This document shows, one piece after another, positions 36,656 to 49,177 of a DNA stretch of 64,000 nt. Under the pieces are notes generated by a model, which did no database searches, was not told where the DNA came from, and worked only from the letters and a program-made list of their open reading frames with translations. Positions within the stretch are counted from its first letter, which is position 1, and every line of letters starts with the position of its first letter. A program made the translations under genes and the position numbers. Source of the stretch: Phascolomyces articulosus (taxonomy: Eukaryota; Mucoromycota; Mucoromycetes; Mucorales; Lichtheimiaceae); NCBI GenBank assembly GCA_025677815.1, contig JAIXMP010000003.1, positions 1,364,001-1,428,000 of the forward strand. The letters run 5' to 3'.

Positions 36656-38329
36656 CTACATTACGAAGACACCAAAGGGTGCACCTCCATTACCCATACG
36701 AGGTAAACCACGAGCACTATTCCTATCACCAATCGTACCAAGAGGTTCGTAGTGATTCGTAGTTGTTGGAGGCTGTTGCCCGTAGCGCATGTTTTGTTGA
36801 TGAGGATGTTGGTGTTGTTGTTGAGAATGATGAGTAGTAGTATTATGATGAGTAGAATGATGATGAGTAGTATGATGATGATAAGGGTGTTGTTGATGAT
36901 GATGATGTTGTTGTTGAGAATGAAGTGATGGTTGATGTGGGTGATGAGGATGATGACGTTGGAACAATTCTTCGTGATGTTTTGAGGTAGCATTCACAAT
37001 GGCACGATCCGTAAAATAAGGTTCATATAAAGTATGACCAAGAGGTGTAGTAGGTTCAGAACGAATAAAAGAGGATTCATTGGTAAAGCGAGCTTGTGTT
37101 GGCATAGTAATGGTCATTCCATCAGGACGATACTTGTTAGATTCGTGCCATGATTGACGTTTAGGTTCCCATGGAGAGGAACGTCCGGTCCAAAAAGAAG
37201 AACCTTCTTTGCGCATTCCCTCCATAGCACGATTATCCCATCCTTGCCAACCTCCTGTCCAGCTACGCATGAATTCAAGAAATCTTGCCTTTTCTTCTTC
37301 AGTAATCACGGAGGTGGATACAGATTCCATATGAATGGAATGTTGTTGTTGTTGCTGTTGTTGCTGTTCATCTTCCTCCTTGTCTTCGGAAGGTTGAGAT
37401 TCGTCCGTCACAGATTGGGAAGAACTTGGATGAAACTTGAGATCATCATCATCGGAAGCTACACTGGAAGCATTGGATGAAACGGAGGAGGAAGCAGAAG
37501 AAGAAGAAACAAAAGATAATGACATGTCTCCTGTGACTACCATAGATCGAGTGGTAGGTGACACGGATGAGACACGACCACTACTCTTTACAGAAGAAGC
37601 AGCGGATCGATTTGCAGCAACGGATGAAGCAGCAGAACGAAGATCGTTCCACAAGAGACGTTGTTGTTGTTGTTGTTTCAAATCGGCACCTGTTGATTTG
37701 GGTCGAGTAGAAGTTGTTGTAGATGTAGGAGTCGTTGTGGTTGTAGTAGAAGAATGAATAGGTGTAGAGGTACGCTTCTTATTTTCAACCTTGGGTACCA
37801 GTGCTTTCAATCGTTCAATTTCTTGTTGATAATCCACCAATGTATTCATACCAGCAAAGGGATCATCCGTACCATGACCTCCTCCTTCAGACGATGGAAC
37901 ACCACTAGTACTAGGTGAAATCACTTTTCTTTTCACACTATTTGGGTCATTCCATACTGACCGTTTCTTCTTGCCCTCTTCACCTAGTGTAGATAAGCTC
38001 GGGAAATTTTCGTCGGTCATTGTAGATGTGGGACTGCTTGGACGGGAGGATGTGGTTGAAGAGGGTGCAGTAATAGTGGTAGTAGTAGAAGAAGCAATGG
38101 TAGTGATGGTAGTGGATTCATGGTTGGCTTTAGCCATCCAACGTGGTGCAAATGTATAAGAAGAAGGTGATGGCGTTGGAAGTTTTTTATGAATAGAGGA
38201 TGAAGTAGAGATGTTGGATAAGCGCGCACCAGTCGTGCTAATTTGCTTGGTTTGTTTACCTGGCATTTGATAGTGATTATTGTTGTTGTTGGTAAAAACT
38301 TGGTTTGTGAGTTCAGAGGCTTGTGCCAT
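36656..38329 (-). CDS. Unrecognised low-complexity protein (557 aa)
   Basis: Single-exon gene, ATG at 38329. Mostly S/T/Q/H-rich disorder, but it holds islands that look constrained: SYTFAPRWMAKANHE near residue 60, ENFPSLSTLGEEGKKKRSVW near 105, DPFAGMNTLVDYQQEIERLK near 155. Another is EKARFLEFMRSWTGGWQGWD with EGSSFWTGRSSPWEPKRQSW near 340-385. The C-terminus is poly-H/Q followed by a Gly-rich end. APRWMAK and FPSLS recall short linear motifs of mRNA- and translation-associated proteins, which is only a suggestion. Not a family I can name. The long GT- and purine-rich interval upstream may be its leader. Confidence 0.75.
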   Translation of the reverse strand: MAQASELTNQVFTNNNNNHYQMPGKQTKQISTTGARLSNISTSSSIHKKLPTPSPSSYTFAPRWMAKANHESTTITTIASSTTTTITAPSSTTSSRPSSPTSTMTDENFPSLSTLGEEGKKKRSVWNDPNSVKRKVISPSTSGVPSSEGGGHGTDDPFAGMNTLVDYQQEIERLKALVPKVENKKRTSTPIHSSTTTTTTPTSTTTSTRPKSTGADLKQQQQQRLLWNDLRSAASSVAANRSAASSVKSSGRVSSVSPTTRSMVVTGDMSLSFVSSSSASSSVSSNASSVASDDDDLKFHPSSSQSVTDESQPSEDKEEDEQQQQQQQQHSIHMESVSTSVITEEEKARFLEFMRSWTGGWQGWDNRAMEGMRKEGSSFWTGRSSPWEPKRQSWHESNKYRPDGMTITMPTQARFTNESSFIRSEPTTPLGHTLYEPYFTDRAIVNATSKHHEELFQRHHPHHPHQPSLHSQQQHHHHQQHPYHHHTTHHHSTHHNTTTHHSQQQHQHPHQQNMRYGQQPPTTTNHYEPLGTIGDRNSARGLPRMGNGGAPFGVFVM

Positions 38330-39618
38330 TTAGAAAGAAATAATAAGGTACGTTGGTTTTTTTTAAATATATATATATATATATGTGTGTGTGTATATAA
38401 TAAAAGTAGGTAGAAAGGTAGAGAGAGGGTCTGAATAAAATATATAATTATATATGAATGTATTGGTGTATATATGAAGTAGTAGTAGTAGTAGTAGTGA
38501 TGACGATGTGTATATATGTATGTGTATTTTTTTTGTGTGTTTATAAGAGTGTATACGTGTATTCGTGGTAGTGGCTATTTTTTTTTGTGTATATATTGAG
38601 TTGAAAAAAAATAAGGATTTTATGCTGATATAGAAATATATAAAAAAGTTTTACAAAATAAAGATATGCTCGAGAGAGAAAAAGGTGGATTACGTGAAAA
38701 AGTGGGTTGTTTTTTTTGTTGGTAAAAAAGATATGGAATGTGTAAATGGTGAAAAAAAAAAAAGAAGAGTGCAAGGGTGATTTAAAATGTATTATAATGG
38801 AAGCGTGTAAAATGTGTATATGAGAGAGAGCGTGTGTATACGTATATGAAAGTGTTTGAATGTTATGTTGTGTGTATATATGTGAGAGTGCGTGTTGTTA
38901 TTTGGTGTATACTGTGTGTGTACTGAATGGAGAGATTCAATTGAGGGTAAAAGAATAAAACAGATGTGTAGAAATGAAATTATATACAGCCTTGGAAGCG
39001 GTTTTTTTAATGGGTGAAAAAGAAAAAAAGAAGTTTAGGAAATAAAAAAAAGATTATTAATGAGATAGAACAAAGAGGGTGTAAAGGGGGTAAGGTTTGA
39101 ACAATAAAAAGAAAAAAAAAAGAAAAAAGAGCAAATCAATAAACTAAATGGCAAGATATAATGGACAATGGGTTATATAATTATGAAATGTAATGTTTGG
39201 TGTTGGTAAGGGTTGATTAGGTTACGAAAACATTGTCAAGGTGGAAAAAGCGCAAAGCGAAACGGGGAACCGCAGCAAATACATACCGTGGAAATTGGAA
39301 AGGATAAGCCACATTTATTTATTGGTTCGGATATCTTCGGTATTCTCTGGCTTGAATAAGTTAGGTGACTCATTAACTTTTCTGTATATGTTGTGTGTGT
39401 GGTCCAAACGTTTCCCATGCACACTACTATTATTTATTATTTCAACTTGACGTTTATTTTCCTTATCAAGTGAAAAAGCGTTTTATAATAGTAATCTTTT
39501 TGTTTGTATTTATCTGTTCCATATAATAAAAACATTAAAAGGTTATTTGATAGACAAATGATGATTAGAAAAAGATATTGGTTGGTATGTTTGTGTACGT
39601 GTTTCGTGCGTGTGTGTA

Positions 39619-39656
<38 letters not shown>

Positions 39657-42600
39657 GGAATACATGCTAATTATCGCTTGACATCAAATAGATGGAAATT
39701 TCGGTTAAACTATCAACCATTGAATAGTGAACATACAATTTCCAATCATCCATTAAAGCCTCTTATTAACTACACTGACCTAAATAATTGATATTACTAC
39801 AAGATAATCCAAATAGTAGTAACGTTTCTATCAACTGATATATATATATACATCCAATTCGTAGAGATAAAAAAAAATTCCTCACAGCGGATCTAGATCA
39901 GCGACATCATAAAATAATAATAATATTATCACTTATTCGACTTTCAACACATTAGACAGCCATGAAAAGGCACTCGTGATTCGATTGGTGATACCAACCT
40001 AGCAGGGATAATTTTTCTCTTTGGCAGGATCATCGTACAGCTGGTTGTAATGTAAATCTGTTTTTGCAAAGAATCACCTTTTTATAGTACAATTAATTCA
40101 AAACATTCAGTAAAAAGATGAACGAGATACTTCAATCGCCTGGAAGAATTTTTTTCAATCGTGTACTACCTTGAATAAGTTACAAAAAAAAAAAAATCAA
40201 GTTCTGCCAAGTATGTTCATAAAAAAATTCGGCACCTCCTCTCTCTTCTCCGTAACGCTTTTTCGCCACAACATTACTACATTCTATTATAACCCTTCTT
40301 TCCACTTATTTAAAAGTCATTTGACAAGTCTATCCAAATAATAAATTTCCCTTATAAAGTTCTTTTTTTTAAAAAAAAAAATCATTTTTTGGTTTAATCA
40401 TCAATCCTAAAAAAAATTGCTGGATATGCACGGAAAAGGGTGGGAAAAGTTTCAAACAATTTGTTCCTCGGAAGCATACTGCTTCTTGGCTAAATAACTT
40501 ACCTTATAAGTAGTATAGAGTGGTGGACTTTGAAAATTTTAAATCTATTTTTGGTACATTCAATTTTTTTTATCTAGCAGCTCCATCAATCATAACCATT
40601 ATATAAATACGTCATATTAAATAAGGAGATATATAGTGGTTAGTAACGAAGATGGTATATTGTATTCTATCCTAATACTGTAGAGTGATATGCAGGATAT
40701 AATAAATGATAATATATTTATTACGTTTATAAATCTATTGTGTGCAAGAACCATCTATATAAAATAGCTCTTTTTGTTATAGGGTATAAAATTGAGTTAT
40801 CAGGTTGATCTATTCTAGTAATATAATAAAAAAAATCTCGAATCTAATAAAACACTATCTTCTACATATTTGGCATTTTTACATAAGAAAGAAAGGTAGG
40901 AACCCATACCTGTTTATTTTTAACTTTCTTCTAGTCTATAAAGCATTGAATTCATTGGATTAAAGATCCTTGTGGTGGTATACGGTTTTATAACCAACAC
41001 TATTATTGGGATGAATCTTCCCGTCCTGTCTCTCAAAATAAATACTATCAAGAATGCATAACCCCCCTTTTTTTTTACATTGGATCGAATTGGAAGAAAC
41101 TAGTTTTACAAACTCAAGTTTTTATAATAATAGGGGTCCAGCAAAACAAGCAATGATTATATATTGACTCTTTCGTTTTCAGCACTCAATAGGTGGTATA
41201 TTCCTTTCTCAAGTAATTACCCAACAATGCCATGGCATCCACACCTTTTTTTATATCAGAATATTATATATATGCACTGGCCCTTTGTGAGTATGGTGAA
41301 TCATACATTGCTACATCACATCAAGACAATTTCTATTAGTACTGAAACAGCAAAAAGGTGATCAATTACTGTAAATCCCTAGTATATATAACTATCTTCT
41401 GCTGGATCATCGGTGCTTCATTCATATAATATTACAGAGTCAACTGGTCTTCCAATGTAATAAAAAATATATAAATTTTGAACTATAGGAGTACAGGTCT
41501 GTCGATATAAAATAATATATCTAAATACAATATCTTCATGATTATTCTCTTGGATTATTCATGTTTACATTTTCGAATATGAATCAAAGGACGAGGATTC
41601 CGTCAGTTCATTTCTAGACATTATGATCAACCACGATGGAACAAGTTTGAATGGTATAGTAATAGCTAAATGTATCAATGAATGTTACTTGCCACCTAGA
41701 TCATCCATACGTTTTCTTTATCCGTTGCTGTTCTTTTATATATTACAGCCATGCCTATCCATTGCTTCTAGTAGTTGGATAATTGCTAACCCTCATTTAA
41801 CATCTATATATGATATGTAATCCATTGGTCTTACCTACAGACGGTAAAAAAAAATATGCAACGTCAGTATCCTCACTGAAAGAAATAACAACCGTTTAAA
41901 GGCATGAATCGTTACAGTTTTATATAAATATTATAATGAATCATGTTTAAAAGTACCATATTGGTATTGATGGTATCAATTGGCTGTTTTGCTTTTAGCA
42001 ACCTAAATCGTCTCTCCATTTACTTTGTTAATGTATTATGTAGAAGGAGCAAGACTTGCTGATTTAGTTTCCAGAAGTCTATTCCTGCTGAACTCGATTG
42101 AAGTAATTTGAGTGTAATATACTACTCTAAACAATTTTGTGGAGCTGAAAATTTTGAGATGTTTTTTTTAGCACATACAGGTTTTATCAACATTGGTGAC
42201 AGCAAGATTATATTGTATGTAAAAGTCCAAAAAACTAATTTCTTAGCCTTTGGGAAGAAAATGACATTATTTAGTTTAAGTTAATGAAGGTATAATAAAG
42301 TTATATATTATAATATCAAAAGATGCTCGCAACGGCACAGTGTATTTAGAAAAAAAATAGAGTGTATCCTATGCTTAATACTCCCAATTGTGATTTGGAG
42401 CAGTAGGTGGATCTTGAAAAAAAAATTATCAAAGCAAGGAAGCATATGGTCAATATTGAATGAGCACTCTCTGGGAACAGAGAATATTGGATACCCAATC
42501 ATTTTTGAAAGTACCTATATACATATATAGATATATGAAAATACAAAATAAATTGGTTTTTCACCTAAACATATTTTTGTCCAAAGGAAATATATTTCCA

Positions 42601-42929
42601 AATGATAAAAGTATATATAAACATCACATTTCTTATTAAATGGCGTGGGATAAGCGAAACATAAAAATTGGATAATAGTAGAATGTGATAGTTATTTATA
42701 AAAATGATGCATTTATGATTGTATTTATATTGTTGTCATGGAATGAGTGTAGAATGTACAGAAAATGTATTATGTATAAGGAAGCAATATATTGTATAGT
42801 AATTAGATTGTGTAAATGGAAGTAGAAAAAAAAATGGCAGGTATATATTGTTATTTACAAAGAAAAAAATGAATGATGTGTTATGATTGGTATTTGGTAT
42901 ATAAGGAGATTGAGGTAAATAAGGCTATT
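38330..42929. other. 4.6-kb gene-poor interval
   Basis: 38330-39130 is rich in TATATG/TGTG and A/G runs and probably contains the leader of the 557-aa gene. The remainder is AT-rich with many stops in all frames. The stretch at about 40960-41820 contains short segments with protein-like composition (for example DPCGGIRFYNQHYYWDESS near 40965-41025 and NHDGTSLNGIVIAKCINECY near 41626-41685) in shifting frames. This may be a heavily decayed gene for a Cys-containing secreted protein. I cannot support any intact gene. Confidence 0.4.
39629..39656. repeat. (TG)14 microsatellite
   Basis: Fourteen perfect TG units preceded by imperfect TG/TATG sequence from about 39608. Confidence 0.95.
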
Positions 42930-44073
42930 TTATGCGAACTGACGCTTGGAGCATTTTCGAGAACAATCACTGCACTTTATCCAGGGTCGTTGAGAATGTT
43001 GTTGGGTTCGAGAGGATGGTTTTGAGGAAGGAGGAACAGTAGTACTATTCACTCCTGGTGCTCGCAATACAAAATAACCACGACTTTTACCTAATAAATC
43101 CTTTTCCTTTTCCAACATGGCTTCATACAATGATCGAGCATTGACCCAAACACTTGGATATTCACCACGAGCCACATCCATAATAAGCACCATGTTTTCT
43201 GCTTTATTGAAACCACCAATAGGACTGAAATGACCACCTCGTTGACCTGCTTGTCCAAGTCGTGTACGTGAATAACTGGCAATCATGATTTGACTCGAGG
43301 AATTATCGTTGGCAGTAGCTGATTCTAGATCGTTAAGGAATTCGTTATAGGTTATAGTTGTGGCGCGTCGAACTTGAAGATGACAATGGGATTGAGCAAG
43401 ACAAGTGAATTCGTCAAATGACATGCCTCGTGTAAGAACTTCTTCTTTACTGGAACACGTTTCTAATAATTCATCTGTTAAGAGAAAAAGTTAGGTTTTT
43501 CTGTTTGAAATAATAATAATAATAAAGCCAATAAAATACTTACTCGAATACCAACGCCAGTTTCCTTTCCAAATCCGTTGAGGATCAATTTCTAACGCAT
43601 TAAGTGCCATAGCCACTAGAATGAAATAACAAAAATATGAATAATCATGGAAATCATGTTGTGATAAAAAAAGAAAGAAAGAGGGGAAAAAAACACTTAC
43701 AAGAGCTGACACCACCAAACATGGCTGAAGATTGAGTTGAAAAATTTCCCATCAGATTAAAGAAACTCTCCGCGTGGCCTTGGTCCATAGCCCCTCGAAA
43801 TAATCGTTTGCCTTCAGCTGATGTAAAATTGACAAGTTGGATTGGTTTTCGTGAATAAGGATTATGAGATAATGAGGAAGATGATGTTGGTATCATTGTT
43901 GCATAAAAAGGATCTGTTGCTCCTTTAGATGATGATGGTGTAGTATCTGTTCTTGCAGTAGCCATTGTTGCTGCTCGATGATAAAGTAATGGTACAGTAG
44001 GTAATTTTGTTCCTGAAGTTGGATGAGTAATGACATTATGACAGGCAATTCTAAGACGATTCGATAAGCTCAT
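42930..44073 (-). CDS. Phytochelatin-synthase-like protein lacking the catalytic cysteine
   Basis: Three minus-strand exons (44073..43701, 43615..43544, 43474..42930) give about 329 aa. The phytochelatin synthase (papain-like) domain starts near residue 80: VNFTSAEGKRLFRGAMDQGH, LMGNFSTQSSAMFGGVSSLA, MALNALEIDPQRIWKGNWRW, then GGHFSPIGGFNKAENMVLIM and DVARGEYPSVWV. Known enzymes read Q-S-x-x-x-[YF]-C-G-L-A-S; here the Cys is Gly120 (GGT, 43716..43714). The catalytic His (GHFSP, codon near 43231) and Asp (MDVAR, codon near 43177) remain. The C-terminus carries a short Cys cluster (KCSDCSRKCSK). PCS makes phytochelatins from glutathione for Cd/Zn detoxification; without the Cys nucleophile transpeptidation should fail. 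The N-terminal about 70 residues could include a targeting peptide. The splice sites look sound, so this is a gene rather than an obvious relic. Confidence 0.88.
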
Positions 44074-44619
44074 GGTTGTTATTGTGTAGTTGTATTGATA
44101 TATTAAAAGAAAGTTGTTGATTAAATTTTTTTTGTTGATTGTTCCTGCAAGCCTTTATATATGATTTTTGAAATAGTTGATCTGATTCGTTTACGGACTT
44201 TTATCTGATTGATTCCGCCTCGATGATATCTGATTAACGTGCAAAAGTGGATATCGATCTCTCCCAAATCTGATAAAAATCATCAGCACAGACAACAATT
44301 TTGTCTTTTTCTCCCCCGACTTTTACTTATTTCAACGTTAGCATATCTGATACTCACTAAATTACTGCGCATATATCACAACAATATACATTTTTTAATA
44401 ATAATAATAAGTTCAAAAATCCAAGTAATCAGATCATCAATGTAACCTTTCACACACCTTTCTTATCATCTCCTCCTTTCTATTTTTTTTTTCTTGAAAC
44501 TATCTTGTCATCATTACATGATCCAACTAAACGTAAGCTTTTTATTTATTTATTTTTTATTTTTTAAAGAGTATTTATTATTGATGATATAGATGGTATA
44601 GGAACAATCTCGATACTTG

Positions 44620-44928
44620 TTAAAGAAATATTATTATAAAAATGTTGGAAGCACACTCGTGCTTTAATTTTCTGGAGTAAAAATAACCATGTTTGTGCAT
44701 CGTTGCACCTTGAACGAAGAAATTAGGTGCTTTTAAAAAGAAACAAGTGATAGGCAAGCAGGGGCTTGATGGTAGATGAAGAAAGTAATCACCATCTCCT
44801 ATATTCTCCTTCTGGAACATAGGTACAGCAACAGAAACATTGTCAGCTATTTGTGCTTCATTCCCTTTTAATAAGCCTCTCCGCCACTTGTCACCGAAAA
44901 CAACAGAAAATACACCAGCCATATCCAT
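44620..44928 (-). CDS. Possible small protein (102 aa), unrecognised
   Basis: Minus-strand frame from ATG at 44928, with A at -3. The sequence is less AT-skewed and less repetitive than surrounding frames (MDMAGVFSVVFGDKWRRGLL, then DYFLHLPSSPCLPITCFFLK and QGATMHKHGYFYSRKLKHEC). The last eight residues are I/F-rich, so the true end or an intron may differ. No family is recognised and no splice partner is evident. It lies between the phytochelatin-synthase-like gene and the SDR gene. Could be a chance frame or a gene fragment. Confidence 0.35.
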   Translation of the reverse strand: MDMAGVFSVVFGDKWRRGLLKGNEAQIADNVSVAVPMFQKENIGDGDYFLHLPSSPCLPITCFFLKAPNFFVQGATMHKHGYFYSRKLKHECASNIFIIIFL

Positions 44929-46457
44929 TTCAGGACAGTCGTTTTTTTTTTTTGTGTGTTGGAAATTATTACTCTTGTCTTTTTTTTTATGAACCCATTT
45001 TTTTTATATCGACGTTGTTACATGTTGAATTGTAATATAATAATTTAGTTTTATAAAAAAGAAAGCTACCTTATCGTGATCATATTTAATAAATATAAAT
45101 TATTGAAAGACGAAGATTTTCTCAAGATTAGTAGTGGGAATATCTTGATAGTCTGCATCCATCGATAGTAGTTTATAACTTCTTTATAATGCATACAAGG
45201 TTTCTGGTTTACCGATAAGGGAAAAAAAAGGCAACGAGCGATTTAAAATTACGCACGCTTATTATCCCTTATTTTACTCGGTGGAGAAGGAGATCTATAA
45301 CCAAGAATTAAAAATTCGTCATCTAATTTTTTTTTAGCAAATCGGATAAACACATGATAATGATATATAGAAAAAAAAATCATTTGGCTTCATTTATGTG
45401 CCTGAAAATTTAGGCTCTAAGAAAATCAAATTAATGTAAGTTTTATATCCACTTAAAACATTAATTTTAAGAAGTATTTTTTGTTCTTGCTGATGGTGAT
45501 TATGGGTTTTGTATAAATATATTTTACTTCACTGATAAATGGATAAACCAAGCACTTATCACGATCTTGATGTTTGTATAGGTATTTTTTGGATAATAAT
45601 CTATATTATTTTTTGCTATTGAAATGCACAAATAGTTTGCACTTGGTCACTATATAAAATTCAATCTTCTTTTACTCTATGCATTTTCCTTCTCATTGTT
45701 TTGATGTTATGTAATATTACGATGATTCCTAGCAGTTATAGAAAAAACAAACCGAAGAGCTTGCGGGGCTTTTCGGGGAGATATAAAAATACGTAATTCC
45801 ATGATGTTTCAGCATGAATGTTAGTGAAAGTGTTTTTTTTTAAAAAAAAAGTGTCTACAGACAAGTAAGACTGTAAACTACTAGACTATAAAATTGATAA
45901 ATGAAAATACTTCGAAGGAAACATAAACCATAGTAATGGTTACTTTGTGTATACCATATTTATATATATAGGTTTACGGCACTAAAAACAAAGGAGACGC
46001 TGATGTTAATCAAGAAAGATTTATAAAATGGCTATTATTTATCTGGCTAATAGTGTATTAGCAATGAAATTGAATGGAAGATTGAGCTGCATGATAAATT
46101 AAAGAACAGGGGTAACGGCCACTTGTATAAAATCAACCTAAGACTCCCTGGAGTTACATATATTATATGACTTTATTTATATGGTATTTTTAATGGTGTT
46201 CATTGTTTATTATTAATATTAATAATTAAATAATAGATTGTGGATGGACAGATGAATAAAAGAAAAAAAGAAAACAATATCAAAATTTCTATTTATGTCT
46301 TAACTCACAAAGTCATGAGAAGGGACGACCGATCCCCTCAGCCCAGTTCATTAATTGGATTTTGTATTTATAAGATGCCCAAAAAAAACTCATATTGCAT
46401 CCTTTTTTTCTTACATATTTTTTTAAAAGGGGAAACAGTATAATAATATATACAAGC
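44929..46457. other. Intergenic, AT-rich, upstream of the SDR gene
   Basis: No gene-like frame. TATA-like TATATATAGG and TTATATATAA elements occur at several places; none can be assigned. Confidence 0.45.
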
Positions 46458-48398
46458 ATGATTAATTCAACTGAGAGTGCCTTTAATTCAAAAATAGCTG
46501 TTATCACAGGAGGCAGCAGGTAAAAAATAAATAAAAGAATATTAAATGCTACGTGCTTCGTGATTATGAGTGAGTGCTTGTGTGATATGGAATTTAATGC
46601 ATTCTTTAGAGGTATTGGCTTTAATATCGCCAAAGCGTTAGTTGAGAGAGGTGTCAAGGTAGTTCTTGGTGATATACTTGACAAAGAAGGCAACGCTGCT
46701 GCTAAAGAATTAAATGATCAGTAGGTGGATAATGCAAAGTAGAAACTGAATTACAATAATATGTCACCCAAACAGGATGATCCTTGATTTACAGTTTTTT
46801 TTTTGCTCTCTAAAAAAACAAATAGATATGACAGACAAGTAGCAATATATCAACATACAGATGTAACAAAATATAGTGATCTAAAGGTCTTGTTTTCAAT
46901 GGCTGTAGAAGTATTTGGTGGTGTAGATGTAAGAAAAATCATCATAAAACTCAAAAAAATGGAATAATTCCTAACCAATAATATAACTACCCGAAAGCAC
47001 GCACTAATGGAGGATCAATTCTAAAACTTACAGATCGCTATTATGAATGCTGGAATAACAGGGCCCTTAGCTGGTGGAGTGTTTACACCACTTGATGGTA
47101 AGTAAACCATAATGTTTATTAAGTGCAAATGCACGTATAGATAGATTGGACAATAGAGCAACCAAAGTAGGTGAATAAAGCATGATTTTGTTCACTCACA
47201 TTATTTTTATTTTAAATGTTTAAGATGAAGCGGATATGCGTATCCAAGAAATAAACTTGGGGGGTGTCATAAAAGGAGACAAAGTTGCTCTTTTACATAT
47301 GGCGAAACAAAACAGAGGTGGTGTTATAATTAACACAGGGTCAATGTCAGGTAATAATCATAAAACATAAATTCTTTCATTATTTACAACTACACAGAGG
47401 ATAATCTGTATCAGGCATTTTTATTATAAACAGTATCGATTTATGTACAATGATCAATAATAACAAATACTATTATATTCTCTATTTGATATTTATAGGC
47501 CTCACGTCATTATCGTAAGACATATTTTGATATCTTTTTATATACAGAAAAGAAAAGTTGTCAAATAAGTTTATGCTTGTTTTCTAAAAAATTCATACTT
47601 AATTTGTTAACTACTTTTCTTATTATACAGTATTCTCGGTCAGTATACTGCTTCGAAGCACGGTATTGTTGGATGGACACGCTGTTTGGCCAATATGAAA
47701 GAGGTTTGCAATGTTCGAGTGAACGCAGGTACTATCTTTATTACAAAGAATAAAAAAAAACCATTTGATCTAAATTCTTTTCATAAACTATTTTCTGCAT
47801 TTTTTCTACTACAATATAGTGTGTCCGTGTGTATGCGATACAGATCTGAATAATAATCTTGATAGCAAAGAGTCCTTTGATTTTCTTGAAGCTACTCCAA
47901 AAACTAAAATGGAACATATCGTTAAGGCCATGCTACAATGCATCGAGGATCCGACACTAGCAGGTAATAAAAACTATAATAAATATATAATATCGGATAG
48001 TAGTGTAGTAGCAGCAATCATTTTATTTTACTCTTTCTGGTGATTAATTTTACATATTCTATTCGACTTGTTTATAAATACGGAAAAATAATATAATAAT
48101 AGGTGATCTTTTACTTGCTTTACCTGATGGTGTTCACTTCCAACCAAGTTTAGCATTGCCAGGTAATAATTTAAATTATATAAAAAAGATGTAATAAGAG
48201 CAAAAAAATAAAGTAATATGCTAACAAATGCATAATAAACTCTGTACTAATATTCATCTTGACATTACACAATTTTGAAAATAATAAGATACAGAAGAAA
48301 TGTCAGAATTTTTGAAAAAATTGCCACACGTTCAAGAACAAGCCAACAACCGATACAAGAAGATACTGGCAGAAGCAATTAAAAATGCTGGAATCTAA
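46458..48398 (+). CDS. Short-chain dehydrogenase/reductase (SDR), ten exons
   Basis: Exons 46458..46519, 46610..46720, 46826..46928, 47034..47097, 47225..47350, 47499..47514, 47631..47728, 47820..47963, 48103..48162 and 48289..48398 join to about 297 aa. The Rossmann cofactor motif TGGSRGIG spans intron 1. The rest follows the classical SDR plan: GDILDKEG after beta-2, DVTKYSDL, NAGITGPLAGG, NTGSMSGL with the catalytic Ser, and YTASKHGIVGW with the Tyr-x3-Lys pair. Asp after beta-2 suggests NAD preference. Exon 6 is a 16-nt microexon. The closest named type is 15-hydroxyprostaglandin-dehydrogenase-like SDRs; substrate unknown. It faces the BVMO gene tail-to-tail (780 bp), with a broken paralogue at 54.6-56.3 kb. 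Confidence 0.93.
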
Positions 48399-49177
48399 TG
48401 TGCCCATCATCGTTTCATGGTTGTAAAAAAATATACGTTATCGTTAATATAACTGTGCAGATTGTTTAAATAGCGTAAATGGATCATGTCTCCTCATTTA
48501 AGTGTGTTTGATAGGGCATACATACATCACTACGTGTTATTAAAATGTATGTCAATTTTATCTTACTTCAATATATGTTATACACTACTTGACCATATAC
48601 GTATAATTTATAATGTTCAAGTCATACATTGTTTGTTTCAAAATAATACGAGATCAGAAAGGACATAAGTTCATTAATAATCAATTTAATAAAAGTTGTT
48701 ATGTATATCAAATAATAATAACAACCTTTGAATGACTGAATTTTTGCCTTTCTTTATTTTACACACAATTTTATGTACCAGGCAAGCACACAGATATATT
48801 TATCGTATTTTAAAAGAGCTCAAAAAAAACCATGCTGATGCCTCCTAAATATATGATATATATTTTTATATAGTAAATAGTAGAAGTAAATTACCACATA
48901 TTTATTCTAAATTAATGACCAAAGAGAGACAAAAAGTTTTTTTTTTATCGCCATTTATGATTTTATTATAATAAAATATATATCATGTCTCTGTTTTCTT
49001 GTATTATAACGTATAGATCTATTACATCTACAGCAACAAACTGTGATGTGCTGTACTACAATGTATAAAATTGTATAAAAATAATACAAAAGAATATCCA
49101 TCATTGTCCATATTTTTTACCATAATAATAATAAAACGATAAAATATAATGATGATATTCGAAAAGGATAATTAATT
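48399..49177. other. Convergent 3' intergenic region between SDR and BVMO
   Basis: AT-rich interval between two convergent genes. A 60-codon frame at 48486-48668 has no features. AATAAA-like polyadenylation signals are present on both strands (for example AATAAAAG near 48688 and TTTATTATAATAAA near 48961). Confidence 0.5.

Noticed and set aside
46313..46693. Minus-strand 126-codon frame over the SDR 5' end
   Set aside because: Antisense to SDR exons 1-2, which carry the unmistakable TGGSRGIG motif on the plus strand.
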